Positions 35,434-44,623 of a stretch of DNA of 64,000 bases are shown here, in pieces. Under the pieces are notes generated by a model that saw only the letters and a program-made list of their open reading frames with translations, searched no databases and was not told the DNA's origin. Location: assembly GCF_000170835.1 (NCBI RefSeq), contig NZ_ABCP01000006.1:104303-168302 (forward strand), given 5' to 3'. How positions within the stretch are numbered: position 1 is the stretch's first letter; each line of letters begins with the position of its first letter. Both the position numbers and the translations under genes were made by a program. The stretch is from Marinobacter algicola DG893 (GTDB taxonomy: Bacteria > Pseudomonadota > Gammaproteobacteria > Pseudomonadales > Oleiphilaceae).

Positions 35434-35742
35434 ATACCCGTTCAACCCAGCGGACTACGAACGCCGGCGACCCCTTGGCCTAGAATGTGTGGCCGCCGTT
35501 CAGCGCCCCAAAACGGTGCATATCTTGTCCTGTGATTGATCGTCGTGCGTTCGCAGGGCGCAATTCTGTGATTTTCCCATTTCCAACTCTATCTTCCGAG
35601 TCCAGGCATTCAGCGGAATAATTGGTTTCCTAGCGCCATCAGGTTGATTCGGCCTGAACCTTGCTACAAGCCCTTGTGTTCCGGATTGGCTGCACCGGCA
35701 TTGTGCCTTGCGGTCCTGGTGTACGGATTGGAGGAGGCGTAA
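35434..35742. other. Intergenic region before the chemoreceptor gene
   Basis: About 310 bases with no supportable gene. I looked for a sigma-28-type flagellar promoter and a sigma-54 promoter. A GGCAT...TTGC arrangement near 35696-35711 has spacing one base too long for sigma-54, so I make no promoter call. GGAGGAGG immediately before 35743 is the ribosome site of the next gene. Confidence 0.5.
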
Positions 35743-37890
35743 ATGACCCTGAAAAGCGAAACTATGAAACTGACCGGTGCAGAGCGAAGCTGGTTACCGG
35801 TTTGGGGCGCAACGGGCAAGCTGGCCATGGGCTGGTCCTGTTTTCTGAACAGGAATATGTATGACACCAATGAACAGATTTTCGAGAGTATCGCCCGAAC
35901 ACGGCGTGATGCTCTGATTGCCTGGGCGGATAACAAGTGGTCCTTTCTAGAAACACTGGCAGCTCGGCTTGACGGGCAGGCTGATGAGAGCGTCAGGGAG
36001 TTGCTCCAGGCCTCGTCCGGCAGACTCCGGGAGATCTCTGAACTCTTCGTGGTGAACGCGGACGGTGCCGTGCTGGAGTCCTCCGCAACGGGGCGCCGCG
36101 GAAAACGGGACCTTCCCCAGAAAGCGGTTGAGGCCGGGGTCCGGTCGCGTTTTCTCCATGGCCCCCACAAGGACCCTGTTACCCTGGCTCTCGGGGCTAC
36201 GACCTCTCGCTTCCATGATGCCGTGACTCTGATGTTCTACCAGCCCGTGACGTTGAACGAGGGGCGTCAGGCGGCCATCTGTGCACGTATTCCCAATGAC
36301 GTGATGAGCGACCTTATTCAGCGCGAAGCAGGGCACGTGTTTGAGGAATCGGGTGACAACTACCTGTTCATGATTGACAGCAAGTTCGATACCACCATCC
36401 TGACTGGGACTGCGCTTTCACGGTCCCGCTTCGAAGACGCCACGTTCAGCCACGGTGACAACCTGAAAGATGGCATTCGCACGGGGTTCGGCACGGTGGG
36501 TGTACGTGAACACACCGAATTCGAAATTCGCTTCACCGACCCCGCCACGGGGCAACTGCATCCCGGTGTTCGGGAAACCATCGCCAGGGGCGAGAATCTC
36601 TACGTGAAGTACCCAGGCTACTCGGATTATCGCCATATTCCGGTAATCGGCAAGGGCGTGACGTTTCAGATGCCTGGCTCACCGGATCGGTGGGGCATGA
36701 TGTGCGAGGGAGATCTCGAAGAGGTCTACCGCCGGCGTTCTATCTCCTGGAGCCTGTCAGCGCGCCTGAGCATCTTCATGGGGCTGCTCTGGTCTATCAA
36801 TTTTGGGCTCGCCTGGAGTGGCGTTCCCCTATGGTTGGAAGGCACCGTGAATGCATTGGCCGCCTTGGTCACGGTGATGCTGTTTCGGGTATCTTCGGCT
36901 AAACCTCTCTCGGAAAAATTGGGCACCATGGCGGATGTGATCAGAAACATTGCAGAAGGGGGCGGCAACCTGCGCCAGCGTATGGACCTGTCCCGTATGC
37001 GCCGGGACGAGACCGGGGATCTGGCCCGCTGGATTAACAGTTTCATCGACAGCCTTGATGGTATGGTGGGCCAGGTAATCTCCCTGGCTGCGGATTCCCA
37101 ACAGGCCAGCGATCAGTTGATGAACCAGAATCAGCTGGCCGACGAGCGGATTCGTGAAGTACTGACCCACATCAAAGATATGGTGCGTGGTGCCACGGAA
37201 CAGGAAAACGAGATCAGAAACGCCTCTACCACGGCGCAGGAAATGCGCTCGGGAATGGAGAACGTGGTGGAGCGGGCGCGGGAGCAGTTTGCCCTGGTTA
37301 GCAAGGAAACCCAGAGTATTCGGGATGTTATCAATCGCTCGGCGGAATGTATTCGGGCGGCCAACGATCGCACAGAGGAAATCAGCAAGACGGCGCTGGT
37401 GATCAATGACATCGCGGCTCAGACCAATCTTCTGGCGTTGAACGCCGCCATCGAGGCCGCCCGTGCGGGAGAATCTGGCAGGGGCTTTGCTGTGGTTGCC
37501 GATGAGGTCCGACAGCTGGCTAGCCGAACCGCCCAGGCCACCAAAGACATTGGCGAGCGGTTGGACAATGTGCAGGAGGAAACCCGTCGGGCTGTGGTGA
37601 CGATGGAGGGTGGCATGTCGGAGATGGAGGAGCGACTTCGCAAGGTTGAGGCCGCAGCGGACGATAACTCGGCGCTGCACGACATGGTGGAAAAGCTGTT
37701 CCGAGCCATTTCGGGCATTGAGGACACCAATCATCAACAAAGTAGCCAAACCGCGGGTGTGGCTGAAAGTGCAGCCATCATGAATGGGGTTGTCGAGCAG
37801 TTGATGCTCAGCTCCGAACGCACCCAAGCCTCAGCCACCAAGCTGCAAAGACTGACTGGGCAATTTCAGGTGTCGGCCGAGGTGGCCTGA
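35743..37890 (+). CDS. Methyl-accepting chemotaxis protein, hairpin-anchored
   Basis: A 715-residue chemoreceptor. Residues 1-335 form a large sensor region with Cache-like stretches ([32 protein letters not shown]) but no clear N-terminal signal or membrane span. Two adjacent hydrophobic segments at about 339-358 and 363-383 form a hairpin. A HAMP-like linker and the signalling domain follow, with the CheA/CheW-contact tip around [40 protein letters not shown] (cited by its core, residues about 565-605). There is no C-terminal CheR-binding pentapeptide. The topology implies a cytoplasmic sensor. GGAGGAGG precedes the ATG. It follows the amide island, so nitrogen or amide taxis is a tempting guess. 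Confidence 0.9.
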   Translation: MTLKSETMKLTGAERSWLPVWGATGKLAMGWSCFLNRNMYDTNEQIFESIARTRRDALIAWADNKWSFLETLAARLDGQADESVRELLQASSGRLREISELFVVNADGAVLESSATGRRGKRDLPQKAVEAGVRSRFLHGPHKDPVTLALGATTSRFHDAVTLMFYQPVTLNEGRQAAICARIPNDVMSDLIQREAGHVFEESGDNYLFMIDSKFDTTILTGTALSRSRFEDATFSHGDNLKDGIRTGFGTVGVREHTEFEIRFTDPATGQLHPGVRETIARGENLYVKYPGYSDYRHIPVIGKGVTFQMPGSPDRWGMMCEGDLEEVYRRRSISWSLSARLSIFMGLLWSINFGLAWSGVPLWLEGTVNALAALVTVMLFRVSSAKPLSEKLGTMADVIRNIAEGGGNLRQRMDLSRMRRDETGDLARWINSFIDSLDGMVGQVISLAADSQQASDQLMNQNQLADERIREVLTHIKDMVRGATEQENEIRNASTTAQEMRSGMENVVERAREQFALVSKETQSIRDVINRSAECIRAANDRTEEISKTALVINDIAAQTNLLALNAAIEAARAGESGRGFAVVADEVRQLASRTAQATKDIGERLDNVQEETRRAVVTMEGGMSEMEERLRKVEAAADDNSALHDMVEKLFRAISGIEDTNHQQSSQTAGVAESAAIMNGVVEQLMLSSERTQASATKLQRLTGQFQVSAEVA

Positions 37891-38159
37891 CGGGTAAGTT
37901 GATGGCCGCGACAAACAATTCTAAGAACCAGGCGCTGGGAAGGGCTTGAGATCTCTCGCATCCTTTTATAGGCTTCCCAAGTGCTGCCCTCAAATACCAG
38001 TGATCTCATTCATCTGCGCATCATTGGTGTGTATTCTTGGCCACGGCTGTGAGTTTCGCGCTATCCAGCGCGGCGTGTCACTTTGAGAGGCTCATGCCTA
38101 ATACATTGCTCATTCGGTAGGCCCCTTTCCCTGCTTTTCACTGCATGAAGGAAACACGA

Positions 38160-38777
38160 ATGCTTATAGACCTTGAGTCGATCGAAGCAAAGCACGTCCA
38201 CCCCATCCTGGCCCAGACCGTAATTCCGCGTCCAGTGGCGTGGGTGTTGTCGCAGAATCCGGGGGATGACTACAACCTGGCGCCGTATTCGTTCTTTACC
38301 GTGGTCACCGGTAAGCCGCCGATCCTGATGGTGTCTGTGGGCAAGAAGCCCAGCGATGGCAGCTTCAAGGACACGCGAGTGAATATTGAGGCCCGTAAGC
38401 AGTTTGTGGTGCACATTGGCAGCCGTAATCAGGCTCAGGCCATGACGGAGTCGTCCCGCCATCTGGACCACGGCCAGTCTGAACTGGACCGGCTGGATAT
38501 GAAGCTGGTGCAGGAAGAAGGCTGGCCAATGCCCAGGGTTGAAGGGTGCCTGGTGGCGCTTTACTGCGAGCTGCGAGAGGTTATCGAAATGGGCGACACC
38601 CCGCAGTCGCTGGTGTTTGGCAATATCAAGAAGGTATTTGTGGACGATCAGGTTGCCAGCATTAACGACCAGGGGCGTTACATTATTGATGCCAAAGGCA
38701 TCGACCCGATTTCGCGGCTGGGTGGCAGCGAGTACGGCACCCTGGGCGACATTCTCAATGTGCCGCGCCCGGACTGA
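38160..38777 (+). CDS. Flavin reductase-like FMN-binding domain protein
   Basis: A 205-residue single-domain protein of the flavin-reductase/flavoredoxin type. The N-terminal IPRPVAWVLSQNPGDDYNLAPYSFFTVVTGKPPILMVSVG region (core RPVAWV...NLAPYSFF) is the FMN-binding landmark of this family. Start ATG 38160 is favoured over 38145 because AAGGA lies seven bases upstream of it. It stands 170 bases before the Baeyer-Villiger monooxygenase gene. Class I monooxygenases of that kind carry their own FAD and NADPH sites, so this reductase is not needed as a partner. Natural acceptor unknown. Confidence 0.85.
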   Translation: MLIDLESIEAKHVHPILAQTVIPRPVAWVLSQNPGDDYNLAPYSFFTVVTGKPPILMVSVGKKPSDGSFKDTRVNIEARKQFVVHIGSRNQAQAMTESSRHLDHGQSELDRLDMKLVQEEGWPMPRVEGCLVALYCELREVIEMGDTPQSLVFGNIKKVFVDDQVASINDQGRYIIDAKGIDPISRLGGSEYGTLGDILNVPRPD

Positions 38778-38947
38778 GGCATTCTGCAACAGGCTCAAAC
38801 GAGCGGACAAAACTGACCGAAACGGCGCCGAATTCATCGTGTGGGGCCAATTTCGGCGTTTTCCTACCTGGGCTATTCTCACCTTGTTGGCGTGTTGACT
38901 CGCGCTGAAATGTTGATAAAACAACGGCAGAGGCCGCCAGGGTGGTT

Positions 38948-40474
38948 ATGAGCGAACAACATGTAGACGTACTGATTGTCGGCGCCGGGGTATCCGGTAT
39001 TGGCATGGCCTGTCACCTCAAGCGAGAGTGCCCGGGCAAGTCTTTCACCATCATTGAGCGCCGTGAGTCCCTTGGCGGCACCTGGGATCTGTTCCGCTAC
39101 CCGGGCATCCGTTCCGATTCCGACATGTACACCTTTGGCTACAACTTCCGCCCGTGGACCGGGGGCAAGGTGCTGGCGGATGGTCCGTCGATCAAGCAGT
39201 ACGTTCACGATACGGCCAGGGAAAACAACGTTGAACAGCATATTCAGTATGGCCTGGCGGTTGTTTCCGCTGAGTGGTCAGGCACCGACAAGTGCTGGAC
39301 ACTGACTGCCCGCAAGGAAGCCGCCGGCGAAACCGTTACCTTTACCGCCAGCTTTCTGGTGGGCTGCACCGGATATTACAACTACGATGCCGGCTATAAG
39401 CCCGACTTCCCTGGCGAGGCCGATTTTGGCGGGCAGATTGTTCACCCGCAGCACTGGCCAGAGAATCTGGACTATACCGGTAAACGCGTGGTGGTGATTG
39501 GCAGTGGCGCCACGGCGATCACCCTGGTGCCGACGATGGCGGAGGAAACCGCGCACATAACCATGTTGCAGCGCTCACCCACCTACCTGATGCCTCTGCC
39601 GTCCCGGGATGCGGTGGCGCAGAGCCTTCAGAAGGTTCTGCCCGCCAATGTTGCCTATCGGCTGACCCGAGCCCGTAACGTCAGCATTGCGCGGCTACTG
39701 TTCAATCGTTCCCGCAAGAATCCCAAAGCCATGCGGCGGCTGTTCCTGGCCATGGTGCGCCGGCAACTGGATGGCAAGGTTGATATGCGACATTTCTCGC
39801 CCAGCTACAACCCGTGGGATCAGCGCCTGTGTGTGGTGAAGGATGGTGATCTGTTTGAGTCGATCAAGGCGGGCAAGGCGTCGGTGGAGACGGATCATAT
39901 CGAACGCTTCACCGAGAACGGCATTCTGCTGAAATCCGGCAAGGAACTGGAGGCCGACATCATCATTCCGGCGACTGGGCTGGATATCCAGATGCTGGGC
40001 GGAATGGACCTGTCGGTGGACGGTCAGCCAGTCACGCTACGGGACAAAGTGATCTACAAGAACGTGATGGTGGAGGGTATACCCAACGCCGGCATGATTT
40101 TCGGGTACACCAACATCTCCTGGACCCTCAAAGCCGATATCGCGGCTGAGTACCTGTGCCGACTGTTCAATCATATGGACAGCAAGGGGCAGAGCGTCTG
40201 TGTACCCCGTGATACCGGCAACAGCCGCGCCGAAGACACCATGATGGGCGGCCTGGATTCCGGTTATATCCGCCGGGCCGACGACAAGTTGCCGAGGCAG
40301 GGAACCCATGGGCCCTGGAAGGTCAGCCAGAATTACCTGGAGGATGTGAAAACTCTCAGGTTTGATCCTATCGAGGATGGTTACCTGGAGTTCGATGGTC
40401 GCCGGCCGGTCCAGAAAACCAAGCCGAGACGTGGGTTCATGAGGCCATTGCGTTCAGCGCTGTTTGGCTCTTGA
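38948..40474 (+). CDS. Flavin-containing Baeyer-Villiger-type monooxygenase
   Basis: A 508-residue FAD/NADPH monooxygenase. The FAD motif GAGVSG is at 12-17, the Baeyer-Villiger fingerprint FGGQIVHPQHWP (FXGXXXHXXXWP) at 160-171, and the NADPH motif GSGATA shortly after. GTWDLFRYPGIRSDSDM is the usual flavin-side segment. The overall length and sequence style resemble EthA-like enzymes that oxygenate ketones or thio compounds. ATG 38948 with AGGGTGG upstream is chosen over a GTG two codons earlier. The substrate is unknown; ketones from hydrocarbon degradation are plausible in this kind of bacterium. Confidence 0.92.
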   Translation: MSEQHVDVLIVGAGVSGIGMACHLKRECPGKSFTIIERRESLGGTWDLFRYPGIRSDSDMYTFGYNFRPWTGGKVLADGPSIKQYVHDTARENNVEQHIQYGLAVVSAEWSGTDKCWTLTARKEAAGETVTFTASFLVGCTGYYNYDAGYKPDFPGEADFGGQIVHPQHWPENLDYTGKRVVVIGSGATAITLVPTMAEETAHITMLQRSPTYLMPLPSRDAVAQSLQKVLPANVAYRLTRARNVSIARLLFNRSRKNPKAMRRLFLAMVRRQLDGKVDMRHFSPSYNPWDQRLCVVKDGDLFESIKAGKASVETDHIERFTENGILLKSGKELEADIIIPATGLDIQMLGGMDLSVDGQPVTLRDKVIYKNVMVEGIPNAGMIFGYTNISWTLKADIAAEYLCRLFNHMDSKGQSVCVPRDTGNSRAEDTMMGGLDSGYIRRADDKLPRQGTHGPWKVSQNYLEDVKTLRFDPIEDGYLEFDGRRPVQKTKPRRGFMRPLRSALFGS

Positions 40475-40567
40475 CGGTGTGACACAGCTCAATCATTGAT
40501 GAATGCAACTACAAAACTGCCGCAAAATATGGCAGTCTCATTGCCCGTTTCGAACAGGCAATGATGT

Positions 40568-41488
40568 ATGTCCGGCCGTAAAAACAAGAAAAATATGCCG
40601 TTGTGGCACCCGGTTCTCTGGCCTTCGTGGCTTCTGGTTTTCACGCTTTATCTGCTTGCCCTGCTGCCAATGTCGGCCAAACAGCGTTTTGGCCGGCGGC
40701 TGGGCTGTTTTCTGGAAGGTAAGCTGAGATCCCGGGCCAAAGTGGCCAATACCAATATAGCGACCTGTTTTCCGGAGCTTGACGCCGCCGCCCGTGAGCA
40801 ACTGGTGCAGGAGAACTTTGTGGCTTGTACCCGTGGTTTCCTGGAGAGTATCCACGCCTGGTGGCGGGATATGTCGGGTTTTTGCGAGGACGCCGAGGTG
40901 CAGGGGCTGGAGCACCTGCGAGAAGCCCAGGCCAGGGATAAAGGTGTGCTGTTAATTGGCGGCCACTACAGTATTTTCGATTTTGCGCTTCCGCTGATTG
41001 CCTGTCATCTGAAAAAGCCGGGGTATATGTATCGCCCCAACAATAATCCGGTGATTGATCGGATGATTGAAAACGGTCGCCGGCGTCACTTCGGTATCCG
41101 CCCGTTTACCAAGCGCGAATTGAGGCCGCTGGTGTCGTTCCTCAAAAAAGGCGGGGAAGTCTGGTTTGCCTGCGATCAGGACTTTGGCAAGAAATCCGAG
41201 CTGTTTGTGCCGTTTTTTGGCACCGAGGCCGGGTGTATTACCTCACCCAGCTACATTGCTCGAGTGTCCGGTGCCTCAGTCATCTGTGTGAGCCATCTGC
41301 GGATGCCTGATGGTCGCTACCGGGTGATTTTCTCGCCAATCCAGGAGGGATTTGGTGTTTGCAAACAGAGTGATACGGAAACCTGGAGCCGTTACATCGA
41401 AGACACCGTTCGTGAACAGCCGGACCAGTATCTCTGGCTGCACAAGCGCTTCAAAACCCGGCCCGAGGGGTGTGCCAAGGTCTATTGA
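40568..41488 (+). CDS. Lipid A biosynthesis acyltransferase, LpxL/HtrB family
   Basis: A 306-residue inner-membrane acyltransferase that adds a secondary acyl chain to lipid A. One N-terminal span (about 15-36) anchors it. The catalytic HX4D motif is GGHYSIFDFA. The following YRPNNNPVIDRMI and FACDQDFGKKSELFVPFFG segments are typical of LpxL/LpxM/LpxP. The acyl chain and whether it is LpxL or LpxM cannot be told. It is a single gene with its 3' end 21 bases from the convergent receptor gene. A small hairpin (ACTGCC/GGCAGT around 40524-40545) lies in its leader. Confidence 0.92.
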   Translation: MSGRKNKKNMPLWHPVLWPSWLLVFTLYLLALLPMSAKQRFGRRLGCFLEGKLRSRAKVANTNIATCFPELDAAAREQLVQENFVACTRGFLESIHAWWRDMSGFCEDAEVQGLEHLREAQARDKGVLLIGGHYSIFDFALPLIACHLKKPGYMYRPNNNPVIDRMIENGRRRHFGIRPFTKRELRPLVSFLKKGGEVWFACDQDFGKKSELFVPFFGTEAGCITSPSYIARVSGASVICVSHLRMPDGRYRVIFSPIQEGFGVCKQSDTETWSRYIEDTVREQPDQYLWLHKRFKTRPEGCAKVY

Positions 41489-41509
41489 CGCCTCGGGCCG
41501 TCTTCAGGA

Positions 41510-42577
41510 CTAATCGCGGCCCAGGTAGCGCCGCACAATGTCCTTCCAGCCTGATGATTCCGTGGCTTCAAGAATCTGCTCGGACACAGGCCCACGTAGT
41601 GAGCTTCCTGAAGGCAGGGCCAACCCATAGAGTTGCTGCTGGAAAACTCCGGGCAGCAGGGTCAACCTCTTATCCCCCAGTTGCAGGTTGCGGTATTGCA
41701 GCAGGGCCCTGTCGTAGACCACAGCATCGGTTTCACCATTGGCGACTGAGAGCATGGCGCTGGTCAGGTCGGGGTAGAGTTGGTGCCGAATGCGCTGATC
41801 TTGCAGATACTGCTCGCTGGCGGTATTCGCGATGGTCGCTACATTGGCGCGGTTGAGGTCGTCGGGGCCCTGAATCTGATATTGCAGGTTGCTGACGGTG
41901 AGCGATGAGGTAATCGCTGCGGTAAAGCTCGCCACCATGATCAACCCGGCAAACATCCACACCAACGCAACCATTCGGCCCGCCAGCGACACCGGAGCCT
42001 TGTCACCATAACCAACGGTGGTCATTGTCACAGCCGCCCACCAGAAGCTCGCTCCTATTCCCTGTACCGCGGTGCCGCCGAACTGCTCCGGATTGCGCCG
42101 ACGCTCAAACAGCCAAAGCACGAATCCAACCGCCAGCAGCAAGCCACCCAGGGCGATAACCACGCTCATAAACTGCCAACTGATCAGCGCGCGAAGGCTG
42201 GCGAGCAGCCCCTGCTCCGGTGCCGGAGGTACGGCGATGGACAGGCCTGTCTGGTAGAAGGGATGAGTGAAGTCGAAGGCCGCTTCCCGTTCGGCCGTCA
42301 TGGTGAGGGCGCCCACCGCCACGTCTACCTGCCCGCTTTCGACCTGCGTCAGCAGATCACTGAAGGCCAGGGGAACGAAGGTGTATTCCTGGTCCAGGCC
42401 ATCGGCAACCTGGCGCCACAGGTCGATACTGATGCCTTCCCATTCACCGCTGTCTGTTTCCATGACAAAGGGCGGGACAGTGGTAATGCCGACTTTGATC
42501 GGCTCCGGTTGCCCCGCCGCCTGACTGGCAAGCAGCAGCAGGAGCGGCAGGGCAAGCAGTGAGATCCATCGTTTCAT
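41510..42577 (-). CDS. Prokaryotic ionotropic glutamate receptor (GluR0-like ligand-gated K+ channel)
   Basis: A 355-residue protein with signal peptide (1-22), ligand-binding lobe S1 (23-118), a first span (about 135-157), a re-entrant pore loop with the potassium selectivity filter TVGYG (187-191), a second span (about 199-226) and lobe S2 (228-355). This S1-M1-P-M2-S2 order is that of GluR0. R97 in MTAEREAAF corresponds to the agonist-carboxylate arginine of glutamate receptors, and D289 in VVYDRAL to the amino-binding acidic residue, so an amino acid ligand is likely. The post-filter helix ends SFTAAITSSLT, like the SYTANLAAFLT gate. The LBD belongs to SBP family 3. It lies 24 bases downstream of an MltF-like gene. 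Confidence 0.88.
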   Translation of the reverse strand: MKRWISLLALPLLLLLASQAAGQPEPIKVGITTVPPFVMETDSGEWEGISIDLWRQVADGLDQEYTFVPLAFSDLLTQVESGQVDVAVGALTMTAEREAAFDFTHPFYQTGLSIAVPPAPEQGLLASLRALISWQFMSVVIALGGLLLAVGFVLWLFERRRNPEQFGGTAVQGIGASFWWAAVTMTTVGYGDKAPVSLAGRMVALVWMFAGLIMVASFTAAITSSLTVSNLQYQIQGPDDLNRANVATIANTASEQYLQDQRIRHQLYPDLTSAMLSVANGETDAVVYDRALLQYRNLQLGDKRLTLLPGVFQQQLYGLALPSGSSLRGPVSEQILEATESSGWKDIVRRYLGRD

Positions 42578-42601
42578 GGGTAAGTCCGTTTTGTCAGAAA
42601 G

Positions 42602-43978
42602 TTAATCAAACGCTGAGCTGATCACATCACGGTAGTTCCGGATGCGCTGTACATAGTGTACCGGTTCGTAGCCACGGGCGTAGCCGTAGCGGGTACTTGG
42701 GTAGTAGCGTTTGTCGGCTTTCAGAGGCAGGACCTCTTTCATGTCGTCCCAGGAATCGGGGTTTTTGCCCAATTCACGCGCGAGTTGGCGGGCATCCAAC
42801 AGGTGACCACGGCCAATGTTGTAGCTGGCCAGGGCGAGGAAGGTGCGGTCTGGCTCAGGAATGGTTTCGGGTAACCGGCGATGCCGATCAGCCAGGTAGC
42901 GGGCGCCACCATCAATGGCGGCGGCCGGATCGAGGCGGTCCATCACGCCAAGGGATTCGGCGGTGTTCCGGGTCAGCATCATGATGCCCCGAACGCCGGT
43001 GGGTGATACGGCTGCCGGATCCCAGTGCGATTCCTGGTAAGACAGCGCCGCCAGCAGGTCCGCCGGCATGCCGGTTGTGGTTTCGGCTTCGGCGAAGCGA
43101 TCGATAAAGTCGGGAAGGCGGTCATCTATCCGGCGGTTGAGGGCGCGCAGATCGACGAAATCGAACTCACCGATGTAGGCGTAATAGCGGCTCTCGACAT
43201 AGCCGATGGCTTCATCACCGTCGGTGCTGTTCATCCATTCCCGTGTTGTGCCGGCCAGGTCGTCGGAACCGGCTGGCAGGTACCAGCCCAGGTTATTACC
43301 CTGGGTGAGGTTCATGGCCACTTCCAGGTGGGGGAAGTGGCGGCGCATAACCTGAACAATGTTGGAGTCGGCGACGGTGCAGTCAATGTCCTGCTCAGCG
43401 ACTTCAGAAAGCAGAATTTCGGTCGTTCTGCTGTCATCTTCGGTGAACGTGATGCCTTCGTGCTCGCTGGCGAGTTTGCTCAGCGTTTCCACGTAGCTGG
43501 AATCGGCGGTGACCGTGATGCCTACCTCCGGCATGCTTTCCGGCTTTCGGGGCATGGGGCGCATGTCGCGATGACACACCAATTGCTCAGTGATTTCGGT
43601 GTGGGCGGGCCCGCGTGTGAATCGTTCTGTCCGTGATGGCAGGTGGGTCAGCCCGGCGGCGGCCAAGTGTGTGTTGCCTGCTTCCAGTGCCTGCAGAACT
43701 TCGGCCGTTGACTCGTGCATGGTCCAGTTGATGGTCCAGCCTTTGCTTTCGGCGAAACGTGACACCAGGCTGAATTCCGGGCCAATGGGATTCTGGTGGC
43801 GGTCAAGATAGTAGGTGGTGGCGCCGTTGCGAGTTGCCACTTCCAAAACGCCTGTCTCTTGCGGCGGCGCGAGTTGTTCGGTGGGTTTTCCGGTCGATGT
43901 GGACTCGGACTCGCCCTGGCTACAACCAGTTAAAACGAATATCAGTGGAAGCACAGCTCCCTTCAGCGCTTGAGTCAT
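42602..43978 (-). CDS. mltF: MltF-like membrane-bound lytic transglycosylase
   Basis: A 458-residue lipoprotein. The lipobox VLTGC places the modified cysteine at C19. An SBP family-3 regulatory domain (about 42-270) is followed by a lysozyme-like SLT domain with catalytic E316 in SYQESHWDP and the GIMMLTRNTA and YNIGRGHLLDA motifs. MltF cuts the glycan backbone of peptidoglycan from the outer membrane and its N-domain senses muropeptides. ATG 43978 with GAGG five bases upstream is preferred over an extension of 23 codons. It is shorter than E. coli MltF (518) but has both domains. The GluR0-like gene follows, and both use the same ligand-domain family. Confidence 0.9.
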   Translation of the reverse strand: MTQALKGAVLPLIFVLTGCSQGESESTSTGKPTEQLAPPQETGVLEVATRNGATTYYLDRHQNPIGPEFSLVSRFAESKGWTINWTMHESTAEVLQALEAGNTHLAAAGLTHLPSRTERFTRGPAHTEITEQLVCHRDMRPMPRKPESMPEVGITVTADSSYVETLSKLASEHEGITFTEDDSRTTEILLSEVAEQDIDCTVADSNIVQVMRRHFPHLEVAMNLTQGNNLGWYLPAGSDDLAGTTREWMNSTDGDEAIGYVESRYYAYIGEFDFVDLRALNRRIDDRLPDFIDRFAEAETTTGMPADLLAALSYQESHWDPAAVSPTGVRGIMMLTRNTAESLGVMDRLDPAAAIDGGARYLADRHRRLPETIPEPDRTFLALASYNIGRGHLLDARQLARELGKNPDSWDDMKEVLPLKADKRYYPSTRYGYARGYEPVHYVQRIRNYRDVISSAFD

Positions 43979-44124
43979 TAAGACCTCGTTATTTTGTATC
44001 AATGGCTTTGTAAGTATTTTTACGTACTTCTGATGGCATCGTATCACATTGATTTCGCGTGGCCTGTGCAGGCCTGGGTTTGCTGGCCTATGCTTGAGTT
44101 CTCAACCTTCCAAGGAGACGCACG

Positions 44125-44580
44125 ATGAAAGTCTGGACCACAATCCCGATTCTTGCAGTTTTGCTGATTCTGCCGCTGACCGCGGTCGGTGCTGATGGGA
44201 TGGTAACGACGCAAAGCAATCACAGCGTTGCGATGACGGCAGACAAGCTGGTCTCGACCCTGAAGAGCAAGGGTATGACGGTGATGAACCGCATTAGCCA
44301 CACGGAGGGTGCCAGCAAGGCAGGGCTGGAATTACGCCCAACCGAGGTGGTGATTTTTGGCAACCCGAAAGTAGGGACACCTCTGATGCAATGTGCCCAG
44401 AGTGTGGCCATCGATTTGCCGCAAAAAGCGCTGATCTGGGAAGACAGTGAGGGAGCTGTCTGGTTAGGCTACAACGACCCGGAGTATCTTAAGCGGCGTC
44501 ACGATATTGAAGGCTGTGACCAAGTCATCGAAAAAATAGGAGGGGCGCTGGCCGGTTTTGCAAAAGCGGCAACGGAATAA
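44125..44580 (+). CDS. DUF302-domain exported protein
   Basis: A 151-residue protein with an N-terminal signal peptide (about 1-23) and a DUF302 domain, recognised by RPTEVVIFGNPKVGTPLMQCAQSVAIDLP (core EVVIFGNPKVGTPLM) and LIWEDSEGAVWLGYNDP. The family's role is not established; some copies occur near redox or sulfur genes. Two mature cysteines remain, C94 in the MQCAQ segment and one at ECGCD-like position 'EGCDQ'. AAGGAG precedes the ATG. It is a single gene divergent from mltF and convergent with the TPR-barrel gene. Confidence 0.82.
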   Translation: MKVWTTIPILAVLLILPLTAVGADGMVTTQSNHSVAMTADKLVSTLKSKGMTVMNRISHTEGASKAGLELRPTEVVIFGNPKVGTPLMQCAQSVAIDLPQKALIWEDSEGAVWLGYNDPEYLKRRHDIEGCDQVIEKIGGALAGFAKAATE

Positions 44581-44623
44581 CGTTTACGGATTCCCGTTTT
44601 TCACGTCTGCTTTTGGGCTGGTG

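Noticed and set aside
35690..35715. A sigma-54-like GG...GC promoter before the chemoreceptor gene
   Set aside because: The distance between GG and GC is eleven bases instead of ten, and the flanking consensus is poor.
40524..40545. A small hairpin before the LpxL-like gene as a terminator for the monooxygenase gene
   Set aside because: The stem is only six bases, the loop is long and there is no T run.
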